Source of the DNA: Piezodorus guildinii
Taxonomy: Eukaryota > Arthropoda > Insecta > Hemiptera > Pentatomidae
Length of the DNA: 64,000 nt
Assembly: GCA_023052935.1 (NCBI GenBank)
Contig: CM041292.1
Location: forward strand, 171,864,900-171,928,899
Direction of reading: 5' to 3'
Shown here: positions 30,848 to 43,450 of the stretch, one piece after another
How the letters are laid out: every line of letters begins with the position of its first letter
Numbering within the stretch: position 1 is the stretch's first letter
Translations under genes and position numbers: made by a program
The notes under the pieces: generated by a model
The model's database searches: none
The model's input: only the letters and a program-made list of their open reading frames with translations
Told to the model about the DNA's origin: nothing

Positions 30848-32194
30848 TGATATAAATAATACCAGGAATATTTTTTTTAATGATATGAATAAATTAATCA
30901 TAATAATAAAAGGTATAATTGGGGATCTTTACATAGATTCATATAACTCAATTTTTTTAATATTAATTTAATAAACTTGGAATACATGTATTATTTATCA
31001 GGTATTTAAATGATATGGGAGGTTGATTCATATCAATTGGCTGCAGTCTAGGAGAGTTTTATCGTTATAGATACTGTGCACAGTAAGGTCTTGGGGTTTC
31101 AGTCATTAATTACTGATTGATTTACTAATTATTAAATTGTAATTTATGGATTCGTTTATAGAAGTTCAACAATTGCTAACTCAATGTTTTAGTAATTGCT
31201 CTGATTTTTATAGTTATTTTTAGATCCATCTTTCTTATATAGATTGAAACCAAATATTGTTTGATATGACATGTTTACAAAATAAAATAATGAATGGACT
31301 ATACCATTTATAACGATATGCTAATAAATTAATAATTAATTCCTTCCCTAAGGTGGTTATGAATGGTCCAAATGTTACAGCCGCTGATCGGAAACACACA
31401 AGGGGAAAACCGGATTCGCGACAAATCCTTAGAACAGGTTCATGTTCCCGAATCAAATCCAAATGCAACAAAAAAAAATATTCCTGATTCCTAATATGCC
31501 ATAATATATTGCTAATCTCTAATATGAGAATTTTTTTTCCTCCACGCTGGAGTGTGTGAAAATTTTTAAAATCGGCTACTGATACTTCCTTTCAGATTGT
31601 CAGGATTTTTAACGGAAGGCTAAAAATGGACTTGACATTGACTATTAGCGAAGGCATCTGATATGGTTGAACCCATTGTTAATGAAATATTCTTACATTA
31701 GTACGATTTAAAATTCATAAAACTATTAAAACACCTTTTTTTTTTTTTTTTTAATTGAATCAATGTTTGAATTGGTCCTTTCTAACAAACTTCGAATTTG
31801 GTCTTCGCAATTTCATGGTGTTGGGAGTATTTTTAATGAAAGTGGAGAACCTATAACTCTTAGCTCTAAAATATACCCATAACCATTAATCTGATCGAAA
31901 AAAATTAAACAATCATTATTACAGAGTTATTTTTACTAAAAACAATTTTTTTTTTAACTTTGTATATTATAATATTTGCTATTTACTTGATAATTTTCGA
32001 GATATTCACGAAAAAAACCTATTAACATTCAGTTTTCTCTATTTCTTCCCCTCCTCCCTGTAAAACCTGAAGTGAAAATTCCGACGTTTTTTACCAGGTT
32101 TTAAGGTAATGGTAACGCACAATTTACATCAATAATAAGCTTCTTTTGTTTTTTGTTAACATGTCTTACTGTACTGTTCCTAACATTTAATATT
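30848..32194. other. Unassigned AT-rich sequence
   Basis: No gene or recognised repeat; several homopolymer runs. The frame at 31235-31471 (minus) has no recognised family. Confidence 0.4.
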
Positions 32195-32310
32195 GTGTCC
32201 AGCTCCACCAACCCCTACAATCCTCCTCGAAGGTTGAAACGGCAGTGGCCCGGAGACGTTTGGTAAACATGTCTACTGGAGTTCTGACACTGGTCAAAAC
32301 CTCCTCTCGT
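32195..32310 (+). mobile_element. Jockey-like LINE fragment
   Basis: A short piece matching the end of the 29-kb copy (ccagctccaccaacccctac, then gaaggttgaaacggcagtgg). It encodes the PPRRLKRQWP-like ending just before the stop. Confidence 0.6.
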
Positions 32311-33096
32311 GTTATGTATGTTTGTGTGATCAAACTCAGCCTCCACTAGCTCATACCAGTGACGCGGGTGAGACAAAGGCGCTGGGATCTCTTTTTTTTT
32401 TTTTTACTTTCACTTATTTATTTGTTTATATATTTATACAATTTTTATTTTCTATTTTTAAGTGATTCGACTTTATCACAGGTTGTTTTAAATATTGTAT
32501 GAATGTGGTCTCAATAAACAGAAGATTTAGATAAAACTAAATTATGTGGATTATGTGTGTAACAAATATGTCAAAATACCAATTTTGTTAAAATGTCCTT
32601 ACGTGTACCTTTTGGAAATCCACGTCTCAAATATTTTAAATCATGTTTTATTTAAGAACGAGCAAAAACTCTTTTTAAAACTTAATAAAAAAATTATTAT
32701 GCTAAGATTAATAAAAAAACAACCTAGATTCCCATTTATAGTGAGTGATACGACCGATTTGAAGAGTTTTTCACGTTTTGTGTTCTGAGGAGCGTAATCT
32801 TTAATGTCTTGATTAACGGATAGATTTGTGTTAAGTCAGGCCATCTGCTTTTATTTGGGTCGATTTTAATGAAGGTACTTTTGAGGAGTCCCGTTTGTGA
32901 TTGGCAGCGGATGTGGGTAATTAGCATTTTATAAACATTTACATTCAATAACTGAGAAATGTCTGTCTGAACTGCAAATATTTTGCTACACAATGCGGTG
33001 AAGGCTGTCTGCCAAGAACGTTTTTCTGCAACATTTTTCAAGAATTTCGATTTAACATCTATAAAAACGTTCATTGATATTGAAAACTTAAAATAT
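32311..33096. other. Unassigned sequence
   Basis: A T-run near 32391-32405 is followed by tttactttcactta, which may be a stray end of family F. The minus-strand frame at 32736-33074 has 112 codons but no family I recognise. Confidence 0.35.
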
Positions 33097-34340
33097 TTTT
33101 TACTTTCACTCAGCTAATATGAAATATTTAGTAAGGGAAAGTATTGCGACTGTGAATATATTCGAATTCCAGTTTTCAACGGAAATAAATATAGAGTCCA
33201 AATAAACAAGTCGCGCAGAAAGGTCTTTGTGATTGTGTGGCGCCTAGATCGAAAAAGATAAGTTTTATAAAACTGAAATTTCATATCATATGCCTGAGAT
33301 GTTATAGCAGCTTCTTCATAAATATTGGCAAACCAAAAGAACCAATTAATACGATGCATTTAGCAACTTTTAAATTTTTTTTCAAAAACCGTTCTAAAGA
33401 TTTTGATTTAACTCACTATATCGATTTAAACTATATTGGGCTTTAATATAATGTAGGCTTCATGTTGATTGAAAAATAGTCTGACATGGCTTAAACGCCG
33501 AATTTTATTATTTTCTTCCTCTAAAGTACATTTAATTTTGTAGATTTAAAAATAAACAAAAAACAACTACATCATGTTAGCATTCATATTGTAAATAACG
33601 GGCAAACATACAAGTTGAACGAATTTTATAAACTACTAAAAGAGAAAAGAGCAAAAATATTTTTCTCGGTAGTTTTTTTTTCCCCGAACATAAATACAAT
33701 AATATAGATGTGTAATTAGGAAAGATAAATATTTTAGAATAATTGTTATCGTATGTGTACTAAGATGTGGGATGTAATGTAAAGTAACTGATAGGACATA
33801 AACTTAGGTAATTATTGTACATAAACATTTTATATTGTTAAATTTATTATTGTAAAATATATGTTTCCAACGAAACTGAATAGTATTCTTAACGTTTTTC
33901 AACTCTAACGTATCGGACATCCAACCAAAAAGTACAGAGCAAAATTATTTTTTAGGTAAATGTCTTTTGAACATACGAATAGTAATGTAGATTTATAATA
34001 TATCGTTGGAAAGCTAAATATTTTATAAACTATTTTTTTTAAATCTTATTTACTAAGTTGTATAAAGTGATGGATAATGATTAAAAGCGGATAAAACTAA
34101 GAGCTTGTAGATAATAATTTATATTCCAAGATTATTTAATCTATATATTTCCATCGTAAATCAATTTAATTCTTTAAACTTTTTTCAACCCAAACTTCAT
34201 TTAAATATTGTTTAATTGATATTAACAAGAGAGTTAAGTGGAGGTCATGTATTGCGCGTTCCAGCTAACTTTATTTACTATATCTTAAATTGACTATAAA
34301 AACCGAGGTGAGAGAAAGTCGTGTGTTGGCCGCGCCAGAT
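33097..34340 (-). mobile_element. Family F copies, partly duplicated or nested
   Basis: Begins ttttTACTTTCACT and ends CCGCGCCAGA, but is about 350 bp longer than other copies. The module around 'taaagattttagaa' occurs twice (near 33660-33770 and 33955-34050). Two left-end-like strings (near 34235-34265 and 34305-34340) also occur. Either two copies overlap or an internal duplication took place. Confidence 0.6.
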
Positions 34341-36110
34341 TTCTTTAATAATGGACTTAATAAAATTTACAATTACAAGTATTGATTAAGTAAAGTAAAT
34401 AAGATACCTACATGATTAAAACCATTTCTCCAAAAATTTCCTCTGGATCCACTTATCTGGTTAAGCTACTAATTACTTCTTCTCCTCAAGTATCCCTAGG
34501 AAAATGTGTCAATGCCGCAGATACCTCATTCATTAGCTACCCCATTGACATAGTTGGTTTTGCAAGCAGAAGATACCCAAGATGACGAAATAAGTGTAAA
34601 TCAAAGGAAGAGGACGAAGCCGACGACGCGGAGTACAATTAGAGGAGCCGAAGAGGCATACCCTGGGAAGGAGAGCATTGTTCCAGAGGCTAAGGTAACT
34701 ACAGCACCTCAACTGAAAGAGCCCAACCTCTCCCAGGATATTATAGTACTAGCCTTCCTGTATTTAGTAACGGTCCTTATTTCGTATACCATCTTACAAA
34801 CAAATGATCATGCCTATTATTCTCAGAACTAGCTCCTATGCCAGTAACTTACAGCCTATACTTCTACGGAAGCATTAATTTATCAAGGACAAGCGACTCT
34901 TCCTAGGTTCGCAAAGGTGCGATGTGGATGTGACGTCATCTATGCTTAAAAAAGTTCAGTTTGACCAATTAAGAGTTCATCGCATGTTTAATGTATAATT
35001 GTTAAAAATTTATTTTGAACATTGAGTTGGGATAAGATATATTACAATAGGGATTCCTCGGCATTTTTATTCAAAAGCATATTTATGGATGAGACGCACA
35101 AAAAGCAACGAGAAACATGCATTTATTAATTTATACACCTGTATATGATGTTTATTTACATAACTAACCTAAAGAGTCATAAACGAAAGAAAAGAAAAAG
35201 ATATCTAGAGAATCTGGAACAATATCTTTTACAACTAGGAGTTTTATCGTAGTGTAAACTTTAGATAAGAAGATGGAGACCCCAGTTCACTGCAGCTGTG
35301 AATGAATTCAGATTGCATAGAACTCACAACTACACAGCTAGGTCCTGAGAAAAATGTGTATGATATTTTTGAACTTCGCTTAAAATATAAAAGTAAAATG
35401 AAATATATGACTTGAACGCTGTATTTACTTGCAAAGAACTATAATTATTAAAATTCGTACAAACAACAAAATTTCATTCAGCCAAGAAACCTTTTTATTT
35501 TATTTTTTAATACATAAAAACATCCCGGGATTTAAGTTTCCTTTTGAATAACACCTCTGAAAATGGAATATCCAAGTCCCAAAAAATTCGCATTGTATGC
35601 AAAAGATAATTTTAACTAATTTAATACTCAAATTTGCACTCCTTAACTTCCTTTTATTATAAATTTATTTTTCATCACAATTTATTACATACTTTTTCTA
35701 CATTTCGGGGTTCTTTCCCTATTATCAAGACTATTTTTATAAACACTTTTTAACACACAACACATTATTTTCCATTTATAGCTTACTACTATTCGTCCAC
35801 TTAGATGTTTATTGGCTGACTGTTTCTCTTATTCAGAAAATAAGTCTTGATAATGGGGAAAGAACCCCGAAACGTAGAAAATGTATGTAATAAATTGTGA
35901 AAAAAAATAAGTGTATAATAATTGGAGTAAAACTTCCTAAAAAAATTATAAAAGAAAAGAGACAAATGTAATGTATAAATTTAAATTTTAAAGCTGGAAA
36001 GAAAATAAAGGGCTAGAAAAAAAAAAAAATGTTTTGTAACGCTCTTAGATGCGTCTAACCGTGCTCCTCGTTCAGACCTACTTAGCCCTCACAGCCGTTC
36101 AGTATTGTAG
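34341..36110. other. Unassigned sequence with one small inverted-repeat element
   Basis: 34430-34930 is less AT-rich. A 92-codon frame at 34554-34832 (no ATG; begins TTG) contains a basic stretch and a hydrophobic segment near its end (IIVLAFLYLVTVLISY). I cannot identify it and do not call it a gene. Confidence 0.35.
35652..35915. mobile_element. Small inverted-repeat element with hammerhead-like arms (A)
   Basis: Two arms face each other: 35652-35740, and 35838-35915 in complement. Each carries a short hairpin (GGGG/CCCC) followed by CGAAACGTAGAAAATGTATG and an AT tail. The right arm reads CTTGATAATGGGGAAAGAAC then CCCGAAACG. The architecture matches the 45.6- and 55.9-kb elements, while the arm sequences are different. 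Confidence 0.5.
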
Positions 36111-36392
36111 GTAAGGTATTGCATCTCCCGTGCTTATTTCTAACTTATACTAATATAAATTCATGAACTATACGATAGTAAATATAATAAATATTAAGAG
36201 ACTCGTTTACTGTGGGGTATTAAATACATTTCGGCTAAATAAATTTGGTTTATTTTTGCAAACATCCTTGGGAAAAGACCCTTACCCTCCTGGTCAGCCT
36301 GATGAATATTTACAAATGTGGACATATATGCATGGAAGGAAGTGTGAAGGAGATCATGATTTTCGTGGTATCATGAGGGCATTATAAATAAA
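36111..36392 (+). other. Candidate terminal exon, product unknown
   Basis: The last third of a 74-codon frame (about 36262-36387) looks coding: KDPYPPGQPDEYLQMW, then YMHGRKCEGDHDFRGI and the stop TAA, which overlaps AATAAA at 36387-36392. The first two thirds are AT-driven and probably intronic. A donor-like GTAAGG at 36111 could end an earlier exon, and an acceptor-like AAAG lies at about 36266-36269. I do not recognise the peptide. It could be the end of a small protein gene or a relic. Confidence 0.25.
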
Positions 36393-36718
36393 ACATATGA
36401 AGGGATTCACATTGAATAAAAGATAAACTCATGAATACAGAAAGCTCGGACGCGCACAGAACCAACACCGGACTGTGTGTATTCCAGTGGGACTGCGCAG
36501 CGAAAATTAAGCATGCCTCGTGGACCAGAGAGTCCGGGTTGATAAAAGCTACATATAACTCCTAGGAACCTACTTGCCAGCCACTCCACAACTTACTGCT
36601 TCGCCCTGTCCCTTTCTCTTCTTATCAGATAGACTTTAAGATCTCTAGGGAGAAGGCCTACGTAAACAATATTCTTAGCTAACGGGTGCACAGTCATTCC
36701 TTTCTTCCTTAAGAAAAA
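36393..36718. other. Unassigned, less AT-rich sequence
   Basis: 36440-36660 has higher GC than its surroundings but no convincing frame or repeat partner. Confidence 0.35.
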
Positions 36719-37597
36719 TCTGGTGCGGCCAACACACGACTTTCACTTGCCTCGACAGTTAAAATCAATTTAAAAACCATTAAATATACTTTAATTTAAA
36801 AAATATTTGAAGTTTATTTTAATAAAACGTGTATTCATTTTCGTTAGAAACATATGATTTAGATTAAATAATATACTTATATCAATAGTTAATCAATAAT
36901 AAGTTTATTCCCCATTCGTCACTTTATATTACCTTTTACAACTTTGTGCATCATATAATATTTTTTATAAAATCTTTCTCATTCCAATGGTATAGTCTTC
37001 TATGGTACTTCTATATTACTGTTCTTATTATCAAAAACACAAAAATAGCATAAAAAAAATATGTTTGCACTTTTCTATTTTGGTTGTCTATCAAATTCGC
37101 TCAACTTGAATGTTTAGCTGTTATTTATCAATGCTAAAAAGATGATGAGCCTAATTTTTTTAAATATACAAAATTAAAGGTACTTTAGAGGAAGAAAATG
37201 CAAAATATCGGCATCTAAGCCCTGTCAGACTATTTCAATCAGAATGTAACTAAGACCAACATAGCGAGTTTAATCAAAATCTTAAGAACTGTTTTTGAGA
37301 AAATCATAAAAAGGCGCAAAATGCATGGTATAAAGCTCAAGGCTCTTCTGGTTAGCCGATTTTGATGAAAAAGTTGCATTAACATCTCGGACTTACAGGT
37401 GTCTTAAGTATGAAATTTCAGTTTCGTACGGCTTATGATTTTTGCGCTAAACTTACCACACACACACACAGACCTTTTTAGGGACTAGGTCATAATGCTA
37501 AAACGGGTATTTCCGCCGAAAACTGAAATTCGAAAATTTCAACGATCGCAATACTTTCCCTTACTATATATTTCATATATAAGTAAGTGAAAGTAAC
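36719..37597 (+). mobile_element. Family F element
   Basis: TCTGGTGCGGCCAACACACG to AAGTAAGTGAAAGTAACA. The palindrome at the right end is changed to a longer TTACTATATATTTCATATAT form, also seen at 40.9 and 59.1 kb, which defines a subfamily. A CA tract lies near 37458-37470. Confidence 0.7.
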
Positions 37598-37724
37598 AAT
37601 TACCAAGTATACTTTCTACTAAGTAAATTATATACTAGTACTTACAAAACACTGAGTGTACTTTGGACTCTTCTTTCGATTCAGTTCTAATTTTTACATT
37701 CAGTTATATATAATAATAATAATA

Positions 37725-37985
37725 ACAACAATAGGCCTAACGAACCCGAAGGTTGAATGCCGAAACCACTAAATACTGCCAGATCCCTCCAACGATCACC
37801 GTTGATGCCCAAGCCCCGAGATTAGAGACGTTTCGGCCTCCCTTTCGGACGCCTACCAGGCTTTCAGCGAATACAACCTTTTTAGGAATTCGTTCTTATT
37901 GTGTATCCGCGATGCCATGAATTCAATTATACACACAGGATACAAGTGGTCTCTACTGACCCTTTTTTTTTTTTTTTTTTTTAAG
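37725..37985 (+). repeat. Unclassified GC-richer insert ending in poly(T)
   Basis: Clearly less AT-rich (gcccaagccccgagattaga, then cctccctttcggacgcctac), with a T20-like run at 37962-37982. It interrupts the family F copy and its spacer-like continuation at 38060. Probably an inserted repeat; type unknown. Confidence 0.35.
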
Positions 37986-38059
37986 TCGTCACAAAAATAC
38001 CAGAGCATCCAACGATAATCCTAACACCAAGACGTTGATACCTACCGATTAGTTTTAAA

Positions 38060-38510
38060 AAACCGGCCGGTAAAAAGTGATTTAATTCAAAAACTCAGTT
38101 ATTTTTTAAGGAAGAGAAAAGAATTATTAAAGTTTTATAAACCGAAAAAACATGAATAATTATTAAGAAAAAAAGAAAAGAATTTTTTTTTTACATTTTA
38201 CCCACAAATACGCCCTTAACTCAGTTGTTTGTAAGGATAGAGAAAAATATGTAAAGAGTTGTAGAATCAGTAAAGGGCGCTAAAAAAGAAAAATAATTTT
38301 TTTTAATCTTTCCTACACATACACAAATAACCTAGTTGTTTTCGAAGATAAAGATAATATTCTATAGAGTTTTAAAACTAATAAATGATTGAATACCAAA
38401 AATTGATTAGAAAAAAACTTTCTATAAACAGCTTTATGAACATTGATTACCCTAATATAGTTATATGGAAATAATAAACCATTATGTAATAATTTGCAGC
38501 GTTTTTTAAT
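38060..38510. repeat. Family F spacer homologue
   Basis: Contains three loose tandem versions of 'aactcagttattttt ... gatagagaaaaata' and ends ggaaataataaaccattatg then taataatttgcagc, as in the spacer at 3111-3491. No right-hand family F arm follows, so this composite is incomplete. Confidence 0.5.
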
Positions 38511-40139
38511 CTTTATTATGAACTTGTAATTTATAAAAAATCAAAAAGTAAATTATTTCGCTTAAACAGATGAGAAGAACCAATTATCGAATTTATTAAT
38601 AGAAAAAATATCAGGAGTTCGATAAGTTACATCAACTCTCTTTTTTTTTTCCTTTAGACTTTTTATGAGAAGTTCTATCTTATCTTGAAAGAGGAATCAT
38701 AATTTTTTGGCTGTGGCCTAGATAGATATCATATACCGGAAATATATACTCATAATTTAATTTGGTTATATTTTATTTCCTATACAACTGTGAAATATAG
38801 AGATAAAAAATGGTTTAGCTTAAACAATGATAAGTACTAGTGAACTCAAAGGTTTACAAACTCCACAATTTTTTATCAGATCCTAGAACAATATTTAAAA
38901 CTAGCGACTCGCATATAGTTAAAATATCACATAACAGTTCATCGTCATACCCACCGACCATAAAAGTTGATAAATGTAATTTTTCATTGATTAAATTTAA
39001 TAATTATTATAGTGAATTTCACAGTAACATTAAGAGCGGAAGTAGGCTTCGTTGTAATGTTTGAATATTTAGTTCACTGAATGACCGTATTCATACCTGA
39101 TATAAATTAATTTATTCAAAATCGATACAAACTAAGATTTTACAAACTTGTTAATTATTAGTACAAACAGTTAGTGTATTCTATAATAAAATAATAATAA
39201 TCATAATTATTCCTAAATATTTAATAAATAATTTGTATATTCCTTGTTTTGTAATATTTAGTTTACGTTATGGAATTGTAGTCCATTTTTAAGTAATTTA
39301 CAATTTATTTTGAAGAGTAGAAACAAGTTTTGTTTTCGAACTATTTTATTTTTGATCGAGATTATTAATTTTTTGTCTTGATTTGTAAGATGCTTACTAG
39401 TCCTCTATCGTATACAATGGAATGGGGAAGGACGCAAAATAAAAATAATATAATTATAACAAGGGATAAAACCATAAGAATTCTTAAAAGTCGAGTTTCA
39501 ACAGTACAACATTTATTATGACTGTAAAAATTAAATGAAATTTCGGAATATATGACTCGACTCTTACGAAACCTGTTTGTATCATTTAAAAAGAAATAAT
39601 GACTAAAAAAAAAAAACTTATAATTTCTTAAATCTATCTAAAAAAACAAAAACAAATATTTTTCAGAAATAATTGACTGTCAAAAGAAATAACGAACCTA
39701 CGATTTTATAGGTCAATAATGAAAATAGCATAATCAAATATTCTATAGATAAATGTTTTAAAATGCCGTGATAGTTTTACAGCAATCAAAAGGTTTTCAT
39801 TTTGTTTTTTCAAGTAAACATTGTGAGCTCTCACGCAACCATACACGACCCCTCCTAGGTTCTCAGACCCGATATTCGGGGGAGCCTCGACATAATTTAG
39901 AGACGATGGCGTGATTTTTTATTAAGTTGGGGTTTAGAGCACGCCTTACTGCTCTAAATAAAATGTTTGTAAACTTCAGGGCTTCCTGTTTAGTTGTTTT
40001 GTTTACTTATCTTCTATCAACAACTAAAGTATTTTAAGTATTTATAACTCTTAGAACAACTACTGTTGCAAATCCCATCCAATCTTCTGTAGCTATCTTA
40101 AACAATCAAAAAGTCTTCAATACAAAAAAATTAAAATGT
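38511..40139. other. Unassigned AT-rich sequence
   Basis: No gene seen. A GC-richer patch at 39830-39970 has no frame or partner that I recognise. Confidence 0.4.
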
Positions 40140-40980
40140 TCTTGAGGGCGACACACGACTTTCACTTACCTCGGTCATTAAAATAAATTTAAGAACTATT
40201 AAATAAAGTAAGATTTGCAAAAAGTTTAAAGAATCATATTCAGTTTCGTTAAAAACATATGTTTTAATTAAAATAAAACAACAATATAAAATTGTTATGT
40301 ACAATAATCACTTCAGTTAATGCCTTAACATAGGATAACGTTTTTCTAAAATATATTTAGCTTTACGTTATATTATATATCTATATTACTATTCCTATGT
40401 TCGTGAAAACAAATTAGGATAAAAAAATATTTTGTCCTTTTCTCCTTTATTTATCAAATTTATTTCAACTTGTATGTTTAGATGTATTTTATAAATTTTA
40501 CAAAATGATATGAGTATTTTTTTGGAATCTACAAAACTAAAGTACTTTAGAGGAAGAAAATTAAAATATTTGGCATTAAAGCGCAGTTAGACTATTTGAA
40601 AAATAATGAAACCCACATTACATTAAAGCCCATTAAATTCTACACCGATATACCGAGTTTAATCAAAATCGTTGGAGCCATTTTTGTGAAAATCGTAAAA
40701 AGGTGCGAAACGCATGTTATAAAAGGGGTACTCACTTCGTTTGCTATAGCACAAAAAATATGCTATAGCAAACGTAGTGAGTACCCCTAAAATATTTCGA
40801 TTTTGATGAAAAAGTTACTATAACATATCGGGAATACAGTTTTATTAAATAATATGAAATTTAATTTTCGCACGACTTTTTGTATTTGTGCTAGACTTAC
40901 CACACACGGATACACACAGACCTTTTCGTTTACTGTATATATTTCATATATTCATTCATATAGGTAAGTGAAAGTAAAAA
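40140..40980 (+). mobile_element. Family F element interrupted by a MITE
   Basis: Left end degraded (TTGAGGGCGACACACGACTT) and right end GGTAAGTGAAAGTAAAAA. A 65-bp MITE interrupts it at 40724-40788, between 'gcatgttataaa' and 'aaatatttcgatttt', showing the MITE inserted later. Confidence 0.7.
40724..40788. mobile_element. Short internally deleted MITE, copy 3
   Basis: AGGGGTACTCACTTCGTTTG at the left and CAAACGTAGTGAGTACCCCT at the right. Only about 20 bp remain between, against about 100 in the 147-bp copies. Flanked by AAA on both sides. Probably a deletion derivative of the family at 8.5 and 51.7 kb. Confidence 0.8.
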
Positions 40981-41274
40981 GGAAACAAGATAAGCTATTT
41001 AAAATGTTTATATTTTTCGATGCCAATTTATTATATCCAAATATAAATATTAATAATATATCCAGGAATAAATAATGTGCTTCCATTTATTAATCGAGGA
41101 ATATGAAGTTATACTTCAAACAGCATTTACGAAACATGACGTAATATCTATTAAAGAAAGGAAATAAGATCAGGAACACAGGTTCTGTCTGAATCAAGTT
41201 TCAAGGACTGCTATCATTATAGGAAAAAATATTTATATAATAAAAAATCTAATTAAAGTAAAGGTAAATTAAAC

Positions 41275-41430
41275 GTGAAGAGCCTAGACAATCTCTGAGA
41301 GCATTCCTGAGCCATTTGTTGCCTCCTTTGCCAGTTGAGACCTGTCCAAGGCCTCCTTAATACAATTCTTCAACTTCTTCCGTGGGCTCCCTCTTAACCA
41401 GGTTTATTTTTAGACTAACTTTCCTTTTTT
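41275..41430 (-). mobile_element. Possible LINE ORF tail (RTE-like)
   Basis: On the minus strand: GSPRKKLKNCIKEALDRSQL then AKEATNGSGML. This resembles the end of RTE/BovB-type ORFs (R-G-x-P-K-K-R-W, then C-V-K-E-D). It is short and diverged, so the assignment is tentative. Confidence 0.3.
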
Positions 41431-41862
41431 CTTCTTGATTTTGTAATCTGCCTCCGCGACTACTTTTTTTTTTTTTTTTTTTTAATCTTAATTATCTTAT
41501 TTCTAAAATTTCATTTACAGCCCAGTAAATGGGACTAATTATTTTTGAATCATGCTACACAAACTGTGCAGTGAAATTCATGCATCGAGGATTTTTATTA
41601 AACCTATACTGATGTAAAACTGAACTGGCTTCAATTCAACGTCAGTTTCATCCTTATCAAAACAGTCTGATTGGGCTTCCTCGCCTTTGTTCACACAAAT
41701 TTATTAAGTAAATTCATTTACTCCAAACAATAAAGCATTTCATAATTTTATCATTGTTAAAAAAGGATAAATATGAAAATTTTAAGAATCAAGTAGCCTT
41801 AGTAATTATAACTGACATTTGATTTGGAATAATCCTGTAGAAATATTATAATAGATTTTGAA
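41431..41862. other. Unassigned AT-rich sequence
   Basis: A T22-like run lies at 41465-41486. No gene seen. Confidence 0.4.
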
Positions 41863-41864
41863 TA

Positions 41865-41922
<58 letters not shown>
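41863..41922. repeat. (TG)n(TA)n microsatellite
   Basis: A short TG run followed by about 45 bp of TA. It produces the artificial repeated Tyr-Ile string in one minus-strand frame. Confidence 0.9.
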
Positions 41923-41925
<3 letters not shown>

Positions 41926-41929
41926 ACTA

Positions 41930-42500
41930 CATATGGAATATAAAATAAGGAAAAGTTTTGAGATCGGAAATTTTTTTTTAATTTGAGATTTCACCGGAAA
42001 TACACGTTTTAGGTTCCCCTGTGCCCAAATGACCAAGAACCCGCAAAATGGTGTGTGTGTATGTGTGTGAGTGGAGATAACTCTAGCCCTAAAAATCGTA
42101 CGACACTGAAATTTCATATTTAATACAACTATATATTGAGATGTAACGGCAACTTTTTCACGAAAGACAAGGAACCAGAAATGCCATTTTATACCATGCA
42201 TTTTGCACCTTTTTACAATGTTCTCAAAAACGGCTCCAACGATTTAAATTAAACTTGCTATATTAATGTAAAATTCAATGGGCTTTAATTTTACGAGGGT
42301 TTTAACCTAAAAAAAAAATAATGTTGACGTTCTTAAATTACCAAATTTCTTCCTCTAAAGTACCTTTAAATATTTTTATTCAAAATAATTAAGAATTTAT
42401 ATTTTTACTTCTATAAAATTATTTAGCATTGTTAAAAATTGATAAATAACTAAGAATTCGAAAACCAAACGAAAGGAGAAAGCACTGGAAATATTTTTCC
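41930..42500 (-). mobile_element. Family F element, diverged and truncated
   Basis: Family phrases in order on the minus strand: the palindrome end is lost, then 'tttcaccggaaatacacgtt', a GTGTGTGTATGTGTGTG tract, 'ttgcacctttttacaatgtt', 'cgctatat'-like sequence, and 'cctctaaagtacctttaaat'. The 'tctggtgc' end is missing. Confidence 0.6.
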
Positions 42501-43042
42501 TGGTTATTTTTTTGCTAATAGCTTGAAAACCTGAATATTGAGAAAAGTAAGCAAATAGTAGATCAAAGCAAGCAGCTATTATAAATATAAAACTAAAAGA
42601 AGAAAAAAAAATTATTATATTACTGTTATACATAATATTATAATTATTTAAAGAATTTCTAGTATGCTGTGTTTTGAGCTACCCAATGTAGTTGGGCAGC
42701 ATTACTTTATGAATTAAGTATTTTCTCTTCTCTTACAATATCTTTTTTTTTTAATTAGAAACAATTTAAAAAAAATATATTATTTTAAATAAAACCTACG
42801 ACGAATAAATGATAAAGTTATTTAAAAATAAAGATAATATTTATTCATCATTAGCAGCTTGATAGTGGAGTACTATCACAATAGGAACTTTTCATTCGGT
42901 ATCAACACTGGCCTGTCAGCTATCATCCTGTAGTCACCCTTTTGTGACTGCCCAATATTGATTTCAGAACTCTACATGGTTTTCAATTTCAATTAGAAAT
43001 CTTGAAATAAATAGCAACTATTCCCGAAAATATCTTTAAAAA
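42501..43042. other. Unassigned sequence
   Basis: No gene or recognised repeat. A short local palindrome (gatagtggagtactatc) lies at 42860-42876. Confidence 0.4.
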
Positions 43043-43450
43043 TCTTGTGCGAGCAACACACGACTTTAACTGACATCCGTTGTTAAAATCAAGTTAAGAA
43101 ATTTTTAAATGAAGTTGGATATGAGAAAATATTAAAGAATCGAGTTTCGATAGAAACCAGTGTTTCATTAAATGATCAATTATATTATTAACCGAAACAA
43201 TCGCTTAGTTTTGTCTACTTTTTGTCATTCTTTATTATCTTATAATACTTTGGGTATATAAGATAATATTTTTTCTAAAATCTTCAACTTTCCAACAGTA
43301 TATTATACATATATATACTTACAGTGTTTGAGCTAGACCGACCACATTAACACACATATCTTTTTCCGTGACTTTGTCATTTGTGCTCAGGGGATCCTAA
43401 AAGTGTATTTCCAGTGAATACACGAATTTACACGATCGCAATACTTTTAA
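43043..43450 (+). mobile_element. Family F element with internal deletion
   Basis: TCTTGTGCGAGCAACACACG at the left and CACGATCGCAATACTTTT at the right, with the middle several hundred bases removed. The terminal palindrome and final 12-mer are lost. Confidence 0.65.

Noticed and set aside
34554..34832. 92-codon frame with one hydrophobic segment as a membrane protein
   Set aside because: No ATG, no recognised family and no splice or promoter support.
41806..42201. 131-codon minus-strand frame as a gene
   Set aside because: Made of family F sequence plus Tyr-Ile repeats from a TA microsatellite.
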